Below are positions 23,001 to 34,149 of a stretch of 64,000 bases of DNA, piece after piece; the first letter of the stretch is position 1, and each line of letters opens with the position of its first letter. A program made the translations under genes and the position numbers. The stretch is from Zygnema cylindricum (Eukaryota > Streptophyta > Zygnematophyceae > Zygnematales > Zygnemataceae). The stretch spans positions 652,538-716,537 of the forward strand of contig JBBHKE010001378.1 of assembly GCA_037447655.1 (NCBI GenBank), read 5' to 3'. The notes beneath the pieces are model-generated. The model was not told the origin of the DNA. It searched no databases and was given only the letters and a program-made list of their open reading frames with translations.

Positions 23001-26000
23001 GAAGCACACTCTCGTGCTGCTCAGAAGACTGTTGTTGCCAAATCAATGATTTGTGGGAAGTTTTGAGGAAATATGGCCTCGAGACTGTGTTTTTGTGATG
23101 CACCAGTTTGCGATGCCCGTCCATTCTATACTTGTTTTTGTTACTTGTCTTGGATGCTTGGTTATGGTGCAAGGAAAGTGCTTAAAATGTTCCATCACAG
23201 TTTTGTGCTTTACTTTTCTATCTTTCGTGGAATATGATCTGCGACTTTCATATCATGGGCATAGAATGTGGGCGATTGAGTAAGCCTAGTGAACTGTAAT
23301 CGTTTCTGCACTTTTCTGCCCGTTATTAGAACAGGTAGGTTCACGGGTTTTTTTTAAGTCTATGACACAGGTGTTAACTTATGCATCCTACATTATTATA
23401 TGATTTTCCCACTTTTTATTTGCTATTAATTATTTTTGCCTTTGTTTTTTTTTCTTTTAGATTCAATTTTTATTCTTCTTTTAAAGGTCTATTGCCAATG
23501 CATGTGCATTTGGAGAAGCATTTTTCCTCGTTATTAAACCTGCTGTCTGTACTGGCAGTTTAATTTTCAATCATCGGCTCTGTTTTTTTACCAGGTGTTT
23601 TTGGAGGAGCTGTTTACCTGTGGACTGAGTTGCTGCAATTTGTGAAAAAAATCATTCGAATATATCCACAGGTGAAGTCAGTTCTTGTACTCTTTCAGTT
23701 CATTGCCCATCTTGTTTTGCAAACACTGCAACTGCAGGAAACAGTTTGCCATTTTAAGTTGTGGATCATTCCTTGCTTTCATCTACTTGCCTCTTTTTTC
23801 TGGTGGATTCATGCAAATTGGCATGGGAGTCTCTGGCAATTATAGACCAGTGTCAATTTTAATTTTGCACGTATATGTACTTGCCTTCAATCCCCTCGTA
23901 ACCTCCTTCTCAAAGCTATCCACCAGTTGAGAAGACAGAGCTGGTTATTCTGTGGATGTGTACGAGCCTGTTTGTGATTTTTTTAAACAGCAGATTGATT
24001 GGCCATCCTGTGTAAGGCAATGTTTTATGAAGGTGGCTGGTTCATGTTGCAAATACTTGATGGAGTTGGTTTATGTTGCAAATGTTTGATAGAGGTGCTG
24101 GTTCATATGGCAAATCTTTGATTGAGGTGTTTGTTCGTGTTTCAGGTCCGCGGGGATCTTCACGAGCATCCTTTGCTGGAAAAAGTGATTGTGAGCAGTG
24201 CCATAGCAGATTTAGGACCGGAGGACCTTGGAGAAGATGTTAAATTTACTTGTACAAAAAATAAAGTACGGGGACTGAAGGACCTTGGAGGAGAAGAGTC
24301 GTCTCTCCTCCAACAATCGTTCGAGCTGCTGGACTCGGGAGAATCCCAATTGCAGACAAAACAAGCAATTGGATCGACACACGTTTCATCTGAATGTTCG
24401 AGCCTCACTGAGCCTCTGGAGTCATGTTTTCTTTGCAGGTACAGTAAGTAAGATTGGTAATGATCAGTCAATGAGTGCGTGTGTTGAGATCGCCTGTTTG
24501 ATCATAAATTGTTGTGATTCTACGAGGTTTAGTGTACTGTCATGGGAACGCAAAAAGAACTATTTCTTCTCTCGTTCTTGCATGTTTACTACCAAAAGAT
24601 ATTTCAGATTTGAATGTATTATGCAAGGTTGGGGCATTTTTTATGTTAGGTAGTTCGCATGTTAAATTTCCGTCACTTATGAGCCCAATGCTGCGTCTAT
24701 CTACGGTATGAGTGCTAAAAGTGGAATGATTTGTGATTTTCGTAAGTTTCAGTCGAATACGTTTTCAACAGTCACTTGGCCTTATGAGCTGCTCAATGTT
24801 AAGGTCAAGATCAAATTCTTAATGCAGTTGTGTGGCTCTGACTGTTGATGGGAACAGAGGGAAAGGAGTGGCAACTGTGGCAGTATGCAAGGAATGGAAT
24901 ATTCCAGAAGACATGAAGCAATTACAGCACTACGAGGTCTTGCTTAGTGTGTGCATGCCTTTGGCGGCTACGAAAGCACAATGCTCAAATTTGCAAGCAG
25001 AACTAGAGGTGAGTCTAATGCTTTCATTTCCTTATCTGGTTATCCGGAAGAACCATTAAGGTAATAACGTCGCAGTAAGTCAAAGCAGACATATTTATTT
25101 CTTTTTTTCTTCCTCCCTCCATTCGTTTTTCTTTTGTTTCCTTTGACTGATAAGGCAACTGTTAAAAAAGCATCGAACTGCTGTTTGTTTGTTTGTCTGC
25201 TATAATTTTAAGGCTAATTTCCATTTAAAATTAATTTGCGATGGAAAGTAATCTGTCAAGCAGGGGAGGCCCCGTTGGATGTTGTAAGTGCAGACTGTAC
25301 GATCTGAACTGGAGAGAGAGAGAAAGCTCCTTGCCCAGGTGCAAAATCATTTGACAGAGTCTAATAACGAGGTCGCCAAACTGAAGTCGGATGCTTCTTC
25401 AAAGTCCCCGTTGCAGCTGGCTTTGGCCCAAGGAACAGGCCCAGAACAGAGAGCCTGGAGTGCCCTACTCCAGGTAATGCTTTAAAACATCTACTGATTC
25501 TTTTGGTTCTGTATTCCCTGAAGGTTCTGGTAGTCGTTTTTTAATTTCTCTTCTCAAGGATGAGCTCCTTGCCTGCTTCAATGCAAAATGATTTTCGCTG
25601 GCCCAAAAATTCTTCATTGCTCTAGAGATGCCCGGAATTCTTTACCGATTTAAACCGGTAATTCTTGCTGTCAAAGTACTGCCTTTTAATGCAGCTATTG
25701 TGGCCCACACGCATGATTAAATATCCAAAGTTATCCTTCCCTGACCATTCTGATTGACCAGTCAATTAAATTGTCTGGCCGCTGATATCGTAAATTATTC
25801 GTCAGCTATTCGATTCCTATCTGTTCCTACATATTTTAACCGCGTTATAAAAAAAAGGCTTACATAAGGTTATCCGCTTCGCTAAATAAACACATGCAAA
25901 TCAATCAGAGTGTATTGTCTGTTCGTCCGTAAAGTACACTGCCTGTTGCTATTAGTGTTGATCACAAAAATTTGACGATGACCTTTTTTGGCAATAAGAG

Positions 26001-27377
26001 ATTGTTGACGGCACTATTTAAGAGAGTGAATACAATCATTCACCTTAAATTAAGTGTATTGATGCTATTGCACGTGAATACTCATCATTCTTTAACATTT
26101 GTAGCAATGGGCAGTATAGTGTACTGACCAACGATCTCGATTTTGGTCAATTGAGTAAGGGTATCTTATTGCGTTCCCATTGAGTCCCACGAGTGTGGTG
26201 GCAAATGTCAAAAGTGGTAGAGTCTCGGCAACATGATTAATAAAGCATGCTCGATAAAACGTCCAGCAGTTGGAATGGACTTTGAGGGCATAAATGATCC
26301 TTCTCTGCCCTTTCATTATACTTTTCATAGTATATGTTGAGAGAGGAAAAGGCTTGACAGTGTAATTAATAAAGCATGCTTGATAAAACGCTAGCTTTAG
26401 AAATACATATACTAATAATTTTCTTCCCGTTCTTTGTACCTTTCATGGTGTATGTTGAGAGAAGAAGAGACTCGACAATATGATGTATTAACCTTGCTCA
26501 ATAATACTTGTTGACTTTATAAATTCATAGACTAATTATTTTCTTTCATTTCATTATATCTTTCATGGTATATATTGAGAGAGGAAGAGACTCGACATTA
26601 TGATGAATTAAGCATGCTTGATAAAACTTCTAGCTCCAGAAATCATAAACTAAACATTCCCTTTCCTTCCATTGTATTTTTCTTTGATATATGCAGAGGG
26701 AGGTAGAGGCCCGACAACATGCAGAAGAGGAGGCCCAAAGGCGAGGCCTTGAGACCCTCGAAGCCTTTGCAGATGCCGAAGAAGCCTCACGAGCTCGGGC
26801 TGAAATGGAGTTAAAGTTAATAAAAGCTGAGGAGATGGTCCAATTAAAAATCGATATGTTATCATCGTTGCTCTTGAAGAGAGAAAAGGATCTTTGTTCC
26901 GATTGTGAAGGAAGTCTGGAAGGGAGAGGAACTCCTTCTACTTCTACCGACCTGGAGCTTCGTCATCACAAAGACCACAAAGGGGATAATAAGAACCACA
27001 AAGGGAATAGTAGTCACTGTGGACCTATAGGTAGTCAAACAGCAGGTAGTCATACGAGTGGAAGTGTTAACCAAAGCACTTCTTTTACTGTTGAGGGTTC
27101 CCATGGTGTTCGGGTGTTAATGGGGAATAGCTCATCGGGAACCAATAGTCTCCAAGACGGTTTACAAGGTGGGATTGTTTTGGAGGGAGTTGGAGGGATA
27201 CTGGGAGAGACAAACGGCCATGGGAAGAAACCGGCAATAGGTGGACCCAATGTAAAGGCGAAAAAGGAAATAAAGAGGCTTTTGGAAGAAGTACTGGATA
27301 AAGAAATGCAGCTACATGCATGTCAGGACGAGGTTCGGTGTTTGCAATTGAAACTATCTCAGAAGTCCTCAGCTTGA
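20046..27377 (+). CDS. Multipass membrane protein with coiled-coil C-terminal half, unrecognised
   Basis: Ten exons join in frame: 20046-20240, 20529-20601, 21660-21724, 22106-22152, 22748-22842, 23595-23671, 24146-24438, 24828-25008, 25294-25473, 26697-27377 (1887 nt, 628 residues). All introns are GT-AG. Residues 1-45 are basic. Hydrophobic segments lie near 46-63 (WLAFAAWFFVSGFVYWFF), 92-109, 113-133 and 138-168. The part after about residue 185 is soluble: acidic, then helical and coiled-coil around 343-440 (SELERERKLLAQVQNHLTES), a Gly/Ser/His-rich linker about 455-560, and a final coiled coil about 590-625 (EIKRLLEEVLDKEMQLHACQ). The start is the first ATG of a well-behaved exon; an upstream untranslated exon is possible. 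I do not recognise the family. A membrane-anchored tether or scaffold would fit the architecture, but that is inference. Confidence 0.82.
26190..26715. repeat. Intronic tandem array copying a 3' splice site and exon start
   Basis: The last intron of the membrane/coiled-coil gene holds repeats of about 118-120 bp. Each carries TTTCAT-GTATATGTTGAGAGAGG, a GACTCGACA-TATGAT phrase and AAGCATGCTTGATAAAAC. The true exon start (TATATGCAG then AGGGAGGTAGAGGCCCGACA at 26697) is the last unit. Diverged copies lie near 26217, 26345, 26461 and 26581. Confidence 0.75.
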
Positions 27378-27904
27378 ACTCTTTGAGTGATAGAGGTGAG
27401 AAAACATTACCGATTTTGACCATGTTGTAAGCTTTAGTTTGAAAACGTGCGGTTGTAAACCATTTGAGTACATGGAAACAAGAAAAGGAAAAGGCAAATC
27501 GAAAGAGGAAAAGACCAAATGAAGGTGGAAAATGATCGTGACCAGATTTATATTCTCAATGAAGAAAAATTGCGGTTGTAACCCTTACCAAAAAAGGAAA
27601 AGACAACGGAGGAAAAGTAAAAACGAAGGTGGAGAAGTCCTCAGCTTGAACTCTTTGAGTGATAGAGGTGAGAAAACATTACCGATTTTGACCATGTTGT
27701 AAGCTTTAGTTAGAAACCGTGCGGTTGTAAACCATTTGAGTACATGGAAACAAGAAAAGGAAAAGGCAAATCGATGAGGAAAAGACCAAATGAAGGTGGA
27801 AAATGATCGTGACCAGATTTATATTCTTAATGAAGAAAAATTGCGGTTGTAAACCCTTACAAGAAAAGGAAAAGACAACGGAGGAAAAGTAAAAACGAAG
27901 GTGG
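27361..27904. repeat. 272-bp tandem duplication spanning the stop codon
   Basis: The text AGAAGTCCTCAGCTTGAACT, encoding the last residues and TGA of the membrane/coiled-coil gene, occurs at 27361 and again 272 bp later, followed each time by the same 3' sequence. Inside and after it (to about 28110) shorter units with TGCGGTTGTAAACC, GAGTACATGGAAACAAGAAA and GGTGGAAAATGAT recur. The second copy is not translated. Confidence 0.85.
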
Positions 27905-28110
27905 AAAATGATTTCGACCAGATTTATGTTCTTTATGAAGAAAACTTGCGGTGGTAAACCATTTGAGTACATGGAAACAAGAAAAGGAGAAGGCAAAACG
28001 AAAGAGGAAAAGACAAAACGATGGTGGAAAATGATCGTGACCAGATTTAGAGTACATGGAGATTTAAAAAGAAAACGAAGGCAAATGAAGGCAAACGAAG
28101 GCAAAACGAA

Positions 28111-30168
28111 CTTGAAATATAATCCTGACTAGATTCATTGCCGGACATAGTAGAGTGACACAGTTTTTGAAGATGCCGAACCGAAGAAACTTTTAGTTTC
28201 TTGAAGACCGCTTCTGACTCTGTACTTTATCTCTCGAACTTATTCATGTACATAGTGAGCAAATGCATTTTGGTTTTTGGTCTTACATGCACCAATACTT
28301 TAGAGCTCAGCCAATGGAGTTGGTCCTATTTTTTCTTAAAATTCTTTGTTCTCCATGTTGGTACAGTAATGTCAGAGAGGGTTTACGACTTTCCGTCAAA
28401 ATTGGGGCTGTTGCTTATTTTTTATTTTTTTTGGTCGTTTTCTTTTCCTGGTTTGACATTTTTCACCTTCATTTTTGTTTCCATGTACTCCGATGGTTTG
28501 CCATCAAAGTTTTTTGTACCTTTTGTATTGTATTTTAATTTAGTGCACTGTGTACGTTATCTTTTGGTTGTTTGTGTGTTATGAGCAGAAAACAAGGTGT
28601 ACAGCAAGGTACAAGGTCGAAAAAAAACAAAAAAGATATGGAGTTAATTAGTCCATGAAATCTAATCTATTACTTTCGGTATACAATTACGACAGGGTGT
28701 ACCTAGTGAGTTATGTTCTTTACATTGCACCTGTATTTTCAGTCCTTAAAAATCTTCTCAAATTAATTGTGTACAGTTAAGAATACTGACAAAACGTTTA
28801 AGCTCATACTAAACAGTCAAAAGTCTCTCCCCTTGGAAACTTTTACGTTCATTTCCATTCATACCGGCTTACATCCAAACCTACTGGTCAATATCATCAA
28901 TCATAACCTTAACCTGTCATTTTTCTGTGCGTTCATTGCTTTTGTCTTGCTTCTCCTTTTAGCTTGCTTCCCTCCACATGTAGTTTTTCAGTTTATGTAT
29001 TGTTGCCTCTTTTTGCTCCCATTGACTCAGATGGTTTGCGCTATTAAATAAAGTCGGTGACTTAATTAAAACTTCATGATGGCAATCAATGCGAGTACAA
29101 AAATACAATGAAAACCAAAATAGTGAAATTGTACAATTGGAACAGGAAAAAGAAGCAGAACATAACTAGAAACGACTGACAAACAAAGGACGACTTGGCA
29201 TGTGACTTAAAACCAAATAGGACTCCATAGTATCTTTGTCGGGTTTCACGATGCGTGCTTCAACTGCTTAAAATTTCGGTATCGAATCAACTATGACTGT
29301 CATCTTTTCAGAATAACATTCAAAAGCTCATAGAATATAATATAATTTCTCCAACACAGAATGTCATTCCCCATAGAGACAATGCAACAAGATAAGAATA
29401 AAAAGAAGAAGAATAAGAAAAATAAGAAGAAAACAAAACAAGAATTACAAAAGAAAAAAGAAACTCAGTTCAATCTCTGAAGCCATTTCGAGTCAAAAAC
29501 TTTAGGAAACTTTTTCATTAAAACAGAAAACTCATGTAGATGTCAACGGAAAACCCAAATGCATTCAAATAATTTGCTCGTCAGCACCATGAAAGAGACA
29601 AAAAACTCATTATTACAATTTGAGAAAAATCGCTACAAGAGGTTTCTATTACGATCAAGACTTGAATTCCATTTTATTTTAAAAAATAAGATAGACCTCC
29701 CACTAACGAGTCCACTAACCAACTATACTGACAAGAAAGTGACAGGTGGCAAATTGAGAACAAAACATTCCTCAAAACTGAGGCAAGTTTCTAAAATCTA
29801 GCATAAACTAAGAGAAATCGAAAGGAATCTTTTCACCTTTAAAAAATGCCTACATCACTTTGAAATGGTTCAGAACCATTGACAGTAATGAGAGAGTGAG
29901 AGATCCGAGGCTCGCAGGATCATCAGTAATTATCAGTCTTATTCCTAATTTTAAACAATTTCTGATCGCATCTATGACTTTACGCTCAATATGAAAGTGA
30001 ATATTTTTTCGATGTGATTATTTTCTGAATGTGGATACTTTTTGAATGTCAATATTTTCCGAATGCGAATGCATTTTTGAACGCAAGTATGTTTTTTTTT
30101 CGATTTACGAAAGAAGAAGATCCTAAGGCAAAAACAAACCACGAATCATCACTAAATCCTGTACAAAA
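28111..30168. other. Intergenic region between convergent genes
   Basis: No gene recognised. Around 28420-28510 and near 29010-29040 there are inverted, diverged pieces of the repeat that follows the coiled-coil gene (for example TTTGTTTCCATGTACTC). The genes on either side converge, so this holds both 3' ends. Confidence 0.5.
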
Positions 30169-33100
30169 TTAAACCGTTTGACTCGATAATCCCATGAAAG
30201 CGACTTGATGTTGAATATTAGAAATCATATCTTGGTGTTCCTTACACCCAATTCTCTCGAGCTTGTCGTAATAAAACTGTGTATCACAAAAATGACTCAT
30301 AACCGGAGGTCCTCGAACGTAAAACTTTGAAAAATCTTCTATCCTTTCTACGGCCTTTTTGAGTTGACTATACGGCAATCTTCCCGATATTACCGCGGAT
30401 ACAAGTCCCTCGATAGCATTGACTTGTCTCTCGGGTGTATGACAAAACAGAAGGAGATCTAATCCCGCGGAAACGCCCAATACCGCGGCTTCTCCGGGCG
30501 AATAATGTTTCATTATTGCTCCCATTTCCATGCAATCCGATAACACGACTCCCTCAAACTTAAGAACCTCTCTTAAGTATTGCACCGCTCCTCTACTCAA
30601 AGTCGCCGGTCGTCCCATATCTTCGGTACATTTATTAATAGAGTGTGCGACGACATGTGACACCAATACAGCCGCCACATCAGCCTCGATTAATTTTCTA
30701 AAGGGAACAAATTCAATATTCTCGAGCCTTTCTATCGAATGGTTAACATAAGGAAGGTCTTTGTGACTGTCTACACTCGTATCCCCGTGTCCCGGAAAAT
30801 GTTTTGCACAAGCGGCAACTCCTTCCCTTTGTAAACCTCTAACAAATGAAAACCCCATATCTCCCACGAATCGAGCGTCAGATCCAAAAGACCGTCGTCC
30901 AATCACGGGATTATCCGGATTTGTATCCACGTCTACTACCGGAGCTAAGTCCATATCAATATAAACGGCCCGGAGCTCCTTACCTAAAATACTCCCGGCC
31001 ACTGCCGCGGCATCGGGGTCTCCCGTAAAACCCAAAACCCTAGCCCATGGGACAGGAGTAAAAGGAGCTCCAAGTCTCGCGACACCTCCTCCTTCTTGAT
31101 CCACCATAATCATAAAAGGACGAGGGGCGGCGGCTCGTTTAAGGTCGATACAGAGACTTGCCACCTGTCAAGTCCAGTGGAAACATTGTGACGGTTATTA
31201 TAGTTGGCGTGGATGTGTGCATTGCAACACTTGTTACGATTAGTGTGGATGTTAGTATTACACTTGATATAATCAGTATTGACTACAACACTTATTGTAA
31301 CTGGTATTGACTTGCCTATTGCAACAATTGTTTTAATTAGTTTGGACATGTAATTAATATGGACATGTGTATCATTACAACACATTATAATAAGCATGGA
31401 CATTGTTATGGACCGTGTATTACGACGCTTATTCTAATTTGGACCTGTGTATTATTTAGTGGTGCGTACCGTACAATTAGTATGGATGTTAGTACTACAC
31501 TTGATATAATCAGTATGGACTACAACACTTATTATAATTGGTATTGACCTGTCTATTGCAACAATTGTTATAATTAATATATGGACATGTGTATCCCTAC
31601 AGCACTATTATAATGAGCATGCACATTGGTGTGGAAATGTGTATTACAACACACATTCTAATTAGTATGGACATGTGTATTATTTAGTGGTGAGCACCGT
31701 ACCGACTTTCATCCAGTATACCACGGTCCAGTTTTAACCAAACATTAAAGACCGAGAGGTGTCAGTTAGACACAACATAAATTAGTGTGTAAATATTAAT
31801 CAACTATTAACGTTAATAATCCAACTCTACAAGTGACGGGCGGAGTACAGTAATCAGTCAAATGTTCACATCCTTTTTGACCACTTTCTGGCCTACATGG
31901 AACAGAGGGACAGACAAAGCAAACAGACAGAAAAGACAATCAACACAAAGTTTGTAAACATATGTATTGTATTGGAGTTCCTAGGAAGCACAGAAAAGGC
32001 TAGAGGTTTACCTGCTCTGGATCCTCGTAGTTCCGAGAAAAAAGAACGACACCACCCGCTCCTATAAAACACAGAAGAATTGATAGTAAGGAAATGGATT
32101 TGAAATTATTGTCCGAAAATAGTAAAAACTAGCTTGTCAACATACCACTGCACTATACGTAGTCTAGTTAACATCAGCAAGTTGACAATGATTGGGAAAG
32201 AAAAATGAAGATAAAAACTTTAGACAAAGAATGTACCTCAGATATCTAATCCACGGATTTTTATATTTCAAAGAATGCTTCAAATGAAATTATTACATTG
32301 ACTGCAACAATCGACATTTGCAACTAACGAATAATTGACCTAAAAGCAAAAAGACACTTGAAATGAAAGGAATTGAGGTGACAAAATGACAAATAGAGAT
32401 GCTGGAAAATTAAATCAGCTGTCAATAACAAAACCTAGAATATATTGACCTTCCGACCTTCACTCTAGTAAAGAAACCAAAACTGCAACAAAAATACTAA
32501 AGAGAGACAAGAAATTGCTCCTTGCTTGGAAATCAAATTGACACAGAATAAGTGGAGCTATCTTAAAGATAAACGATTGTTCCAACAATTGGAAAACTAT
32601 ATGTGGTTACCCGATAATATACGTGTATGATAAACAATTGGAAATGCTCTATGTGGTTACCCCATACTATACACAAAATATTCAGTTAGATATGTGTATA
32701 CATAGCGTTTCCAATTGTTTTTTTACATTTTAATGATGAGATAAACAAGTATAGATGTCCATGATCACGAGAAACAAACAAAGGTGTATATAACCTGGAC
32801 TCTACGAGAGGGAGGGTGGGAGAGAGGGAGAGAAAAGAAACTGAGAGCAAAAAAGAGCAGAGTATTCATGGAAGTGTGTTTTTCTCCCCCTAGAGCATTC
32901 AACCTGGTTTTCACACGGGAGGGAGAGGGAGGGGGAGAGGGAGAGGGAGGGGAGAGGGAGGGGGAGAGGGGAGGGAGGGGGAGAGGGAGAGGGAGAGGGA
33001 GGGGGAGAGGGAGAGGGAGGGGGAGAGGGGAGGGAGGGGGAGAGGGAGAGGGAGAGAGAGGGAGAGGGAGAGGGAGAGAGAGGGAGAGGGAGAGGGAGAG

Positions 33101-34006
33101 AGATGGCAAACCTAAGGATATCATTTTACGAGCGTGAGCGTTTATTTTTTTTCCATTGAAGCCGAACACTAACAATCGAGCCGCGGCAGCTCGAATTTCC
33201 GCAATGGAGGGAAGACCTAAAGAAGGAAGAGAAAGAGAGAAAGATTCTTGAAGAGGCTCTATGACTGAAACTGTAGGAGACGAAACCTCTCTCTCATATT
33301 TGTCGAAAGGAAACGGAGCTTCTGCCATAACTCCTCCTTCTGCCGGTTCTCGAGGAGAACCATCGATAAAGCCATTAAGTGATGCGGTTGATTTTTGAAG
33401 AGACGCCAAAGATTCTTTAATTTCTTCCCCCATTTCTCTAATTTCTCTCATCTCTTTGGATTCTGTAGATTCTCTTGATTCTTTAACTTCTCCAACTTCT
33501 TTAAGCTCTCTGGATTCTCTCGACTCTGTAGATTCTCCAATTTCTCTGATTTCTCTCAGTTCTCTCATTTCTCTAACTTCTCTGGATTCTGTCGATTCTC
33601 TCGATTCTGTAGAAACTCCAGATTCTCCGGAATCTCTTATTCCTATAATTTCTTTAGATTCTGTAGAATCTCCAGATTGCGTTAGCCCTATGTTTTCTTT
33701 AGATTTTGTAGATTCCCGAGAGCGTGACCAAGGAAAAAACCTCCAAAAGAATAAAGGATTTCTTTTAGTAATTTTTGGAGAGTCACTCTGGGGATCTTGA
33801 GCAGGACGACATTGATTTGAAGAATCAAAAGGGGGAGGAGGAGCAGAGGGAGATGTTTGAGAATGTGAAAGGGGAGGAGGCTGCAGTATGAGGTTTGAGT
33901 CCATTTGAGGAGGATTGATAACAATGGAGGGATCAATAATAGGAGGAACTATGAGAAGTTTGGAGTCTGGAGGCCATGGCTGTCCAATCTCCTCCTTTCC
34001 TTTCAT
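30169..34006 (-). CDS. NagZ-like glycoside hydrolase family 3 with long charged N-terminal extension
   Basis: Three exons join in frame on the minus strand: 34006-33112, 32061-32012, 31164-30169 (1941 nt, 646 residues). The catalytic domain starts near residue 270 (EIRAAAARLLVFGFNGK), continues across the short exon (GAGGVVLFSRNYEDPEQ) and has the bacterial-type beta-N-acetylglucosaminidase signatures: VDQEGGGVARL (336-346), KHFPGHGDTSVDSH (from 436, with the His/Asp acid-base pair typical of NagZ) and SDCMEMGA (nucleophile Asp about 525). It ends after one (beta/alpha)8-type domain, as NagZ proteins do. The family removes terminal N-acetylglucosamine, for example from peptidoglycan fragments or chitooligosaccharides. 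Residues 1-265 are low complexity: a Pro-rich part, then many ESTESRES/REIREM units. No clear signal peptide. Substrate and location are unknown. Upstream 34010-34150 is GA-rich leader. Confidence 0.88.
31220..31697. repeat. 237-bp tandem duplication in a GH3 intron
   Basis: GATGTTAGTA-TACACTTGAT at about 31247 recurs at about 31484, with matching sequence through TGTGTATTATTTAGTGGTG-GC. Shorter AATTAGTATGGACATGTGTA words recur inside each unit. Confidence 0.8.
32919..33104. repeat. (GGGAGA/GGGGGA)n array next to a 5' splice site
   Basis: About 186 bases of GGGAGA and GGGGGAGAGGG units, ending 8 bases from the donor of GH3 exon 1. In the transcript it is CTCTCCCTC directly after a weak donor (GTTTGC). 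The plus strand is a strong G-quadruplex candidate. Pro/Leu/Ser-rich and Gly/Arg-rich ORFs here are artefacts. Confidence 0.9.
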
Positions 34007-34149
34007 GTTTCTTGGTAAAGGATAGAAGTAAAGGAGAGTGGAGAGAGATTCCTGGTAAAGGAGAGAGTATAATTATAAAGGAGAGAGGAAGGCAAGGAGA
34101 GAGACGGAAGAATATAGGAGAGGAAGAGGAAGAGAGACAGGGATTCCAG

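Noticed and set aside
33456-33800. Plus-strand Ser/Asp/Leu-repeat ORF
   Set aside because: Exact antisense of the ESTESRES-coding part of GH3 exon 1, which has splice-joined homology support on the other strand.
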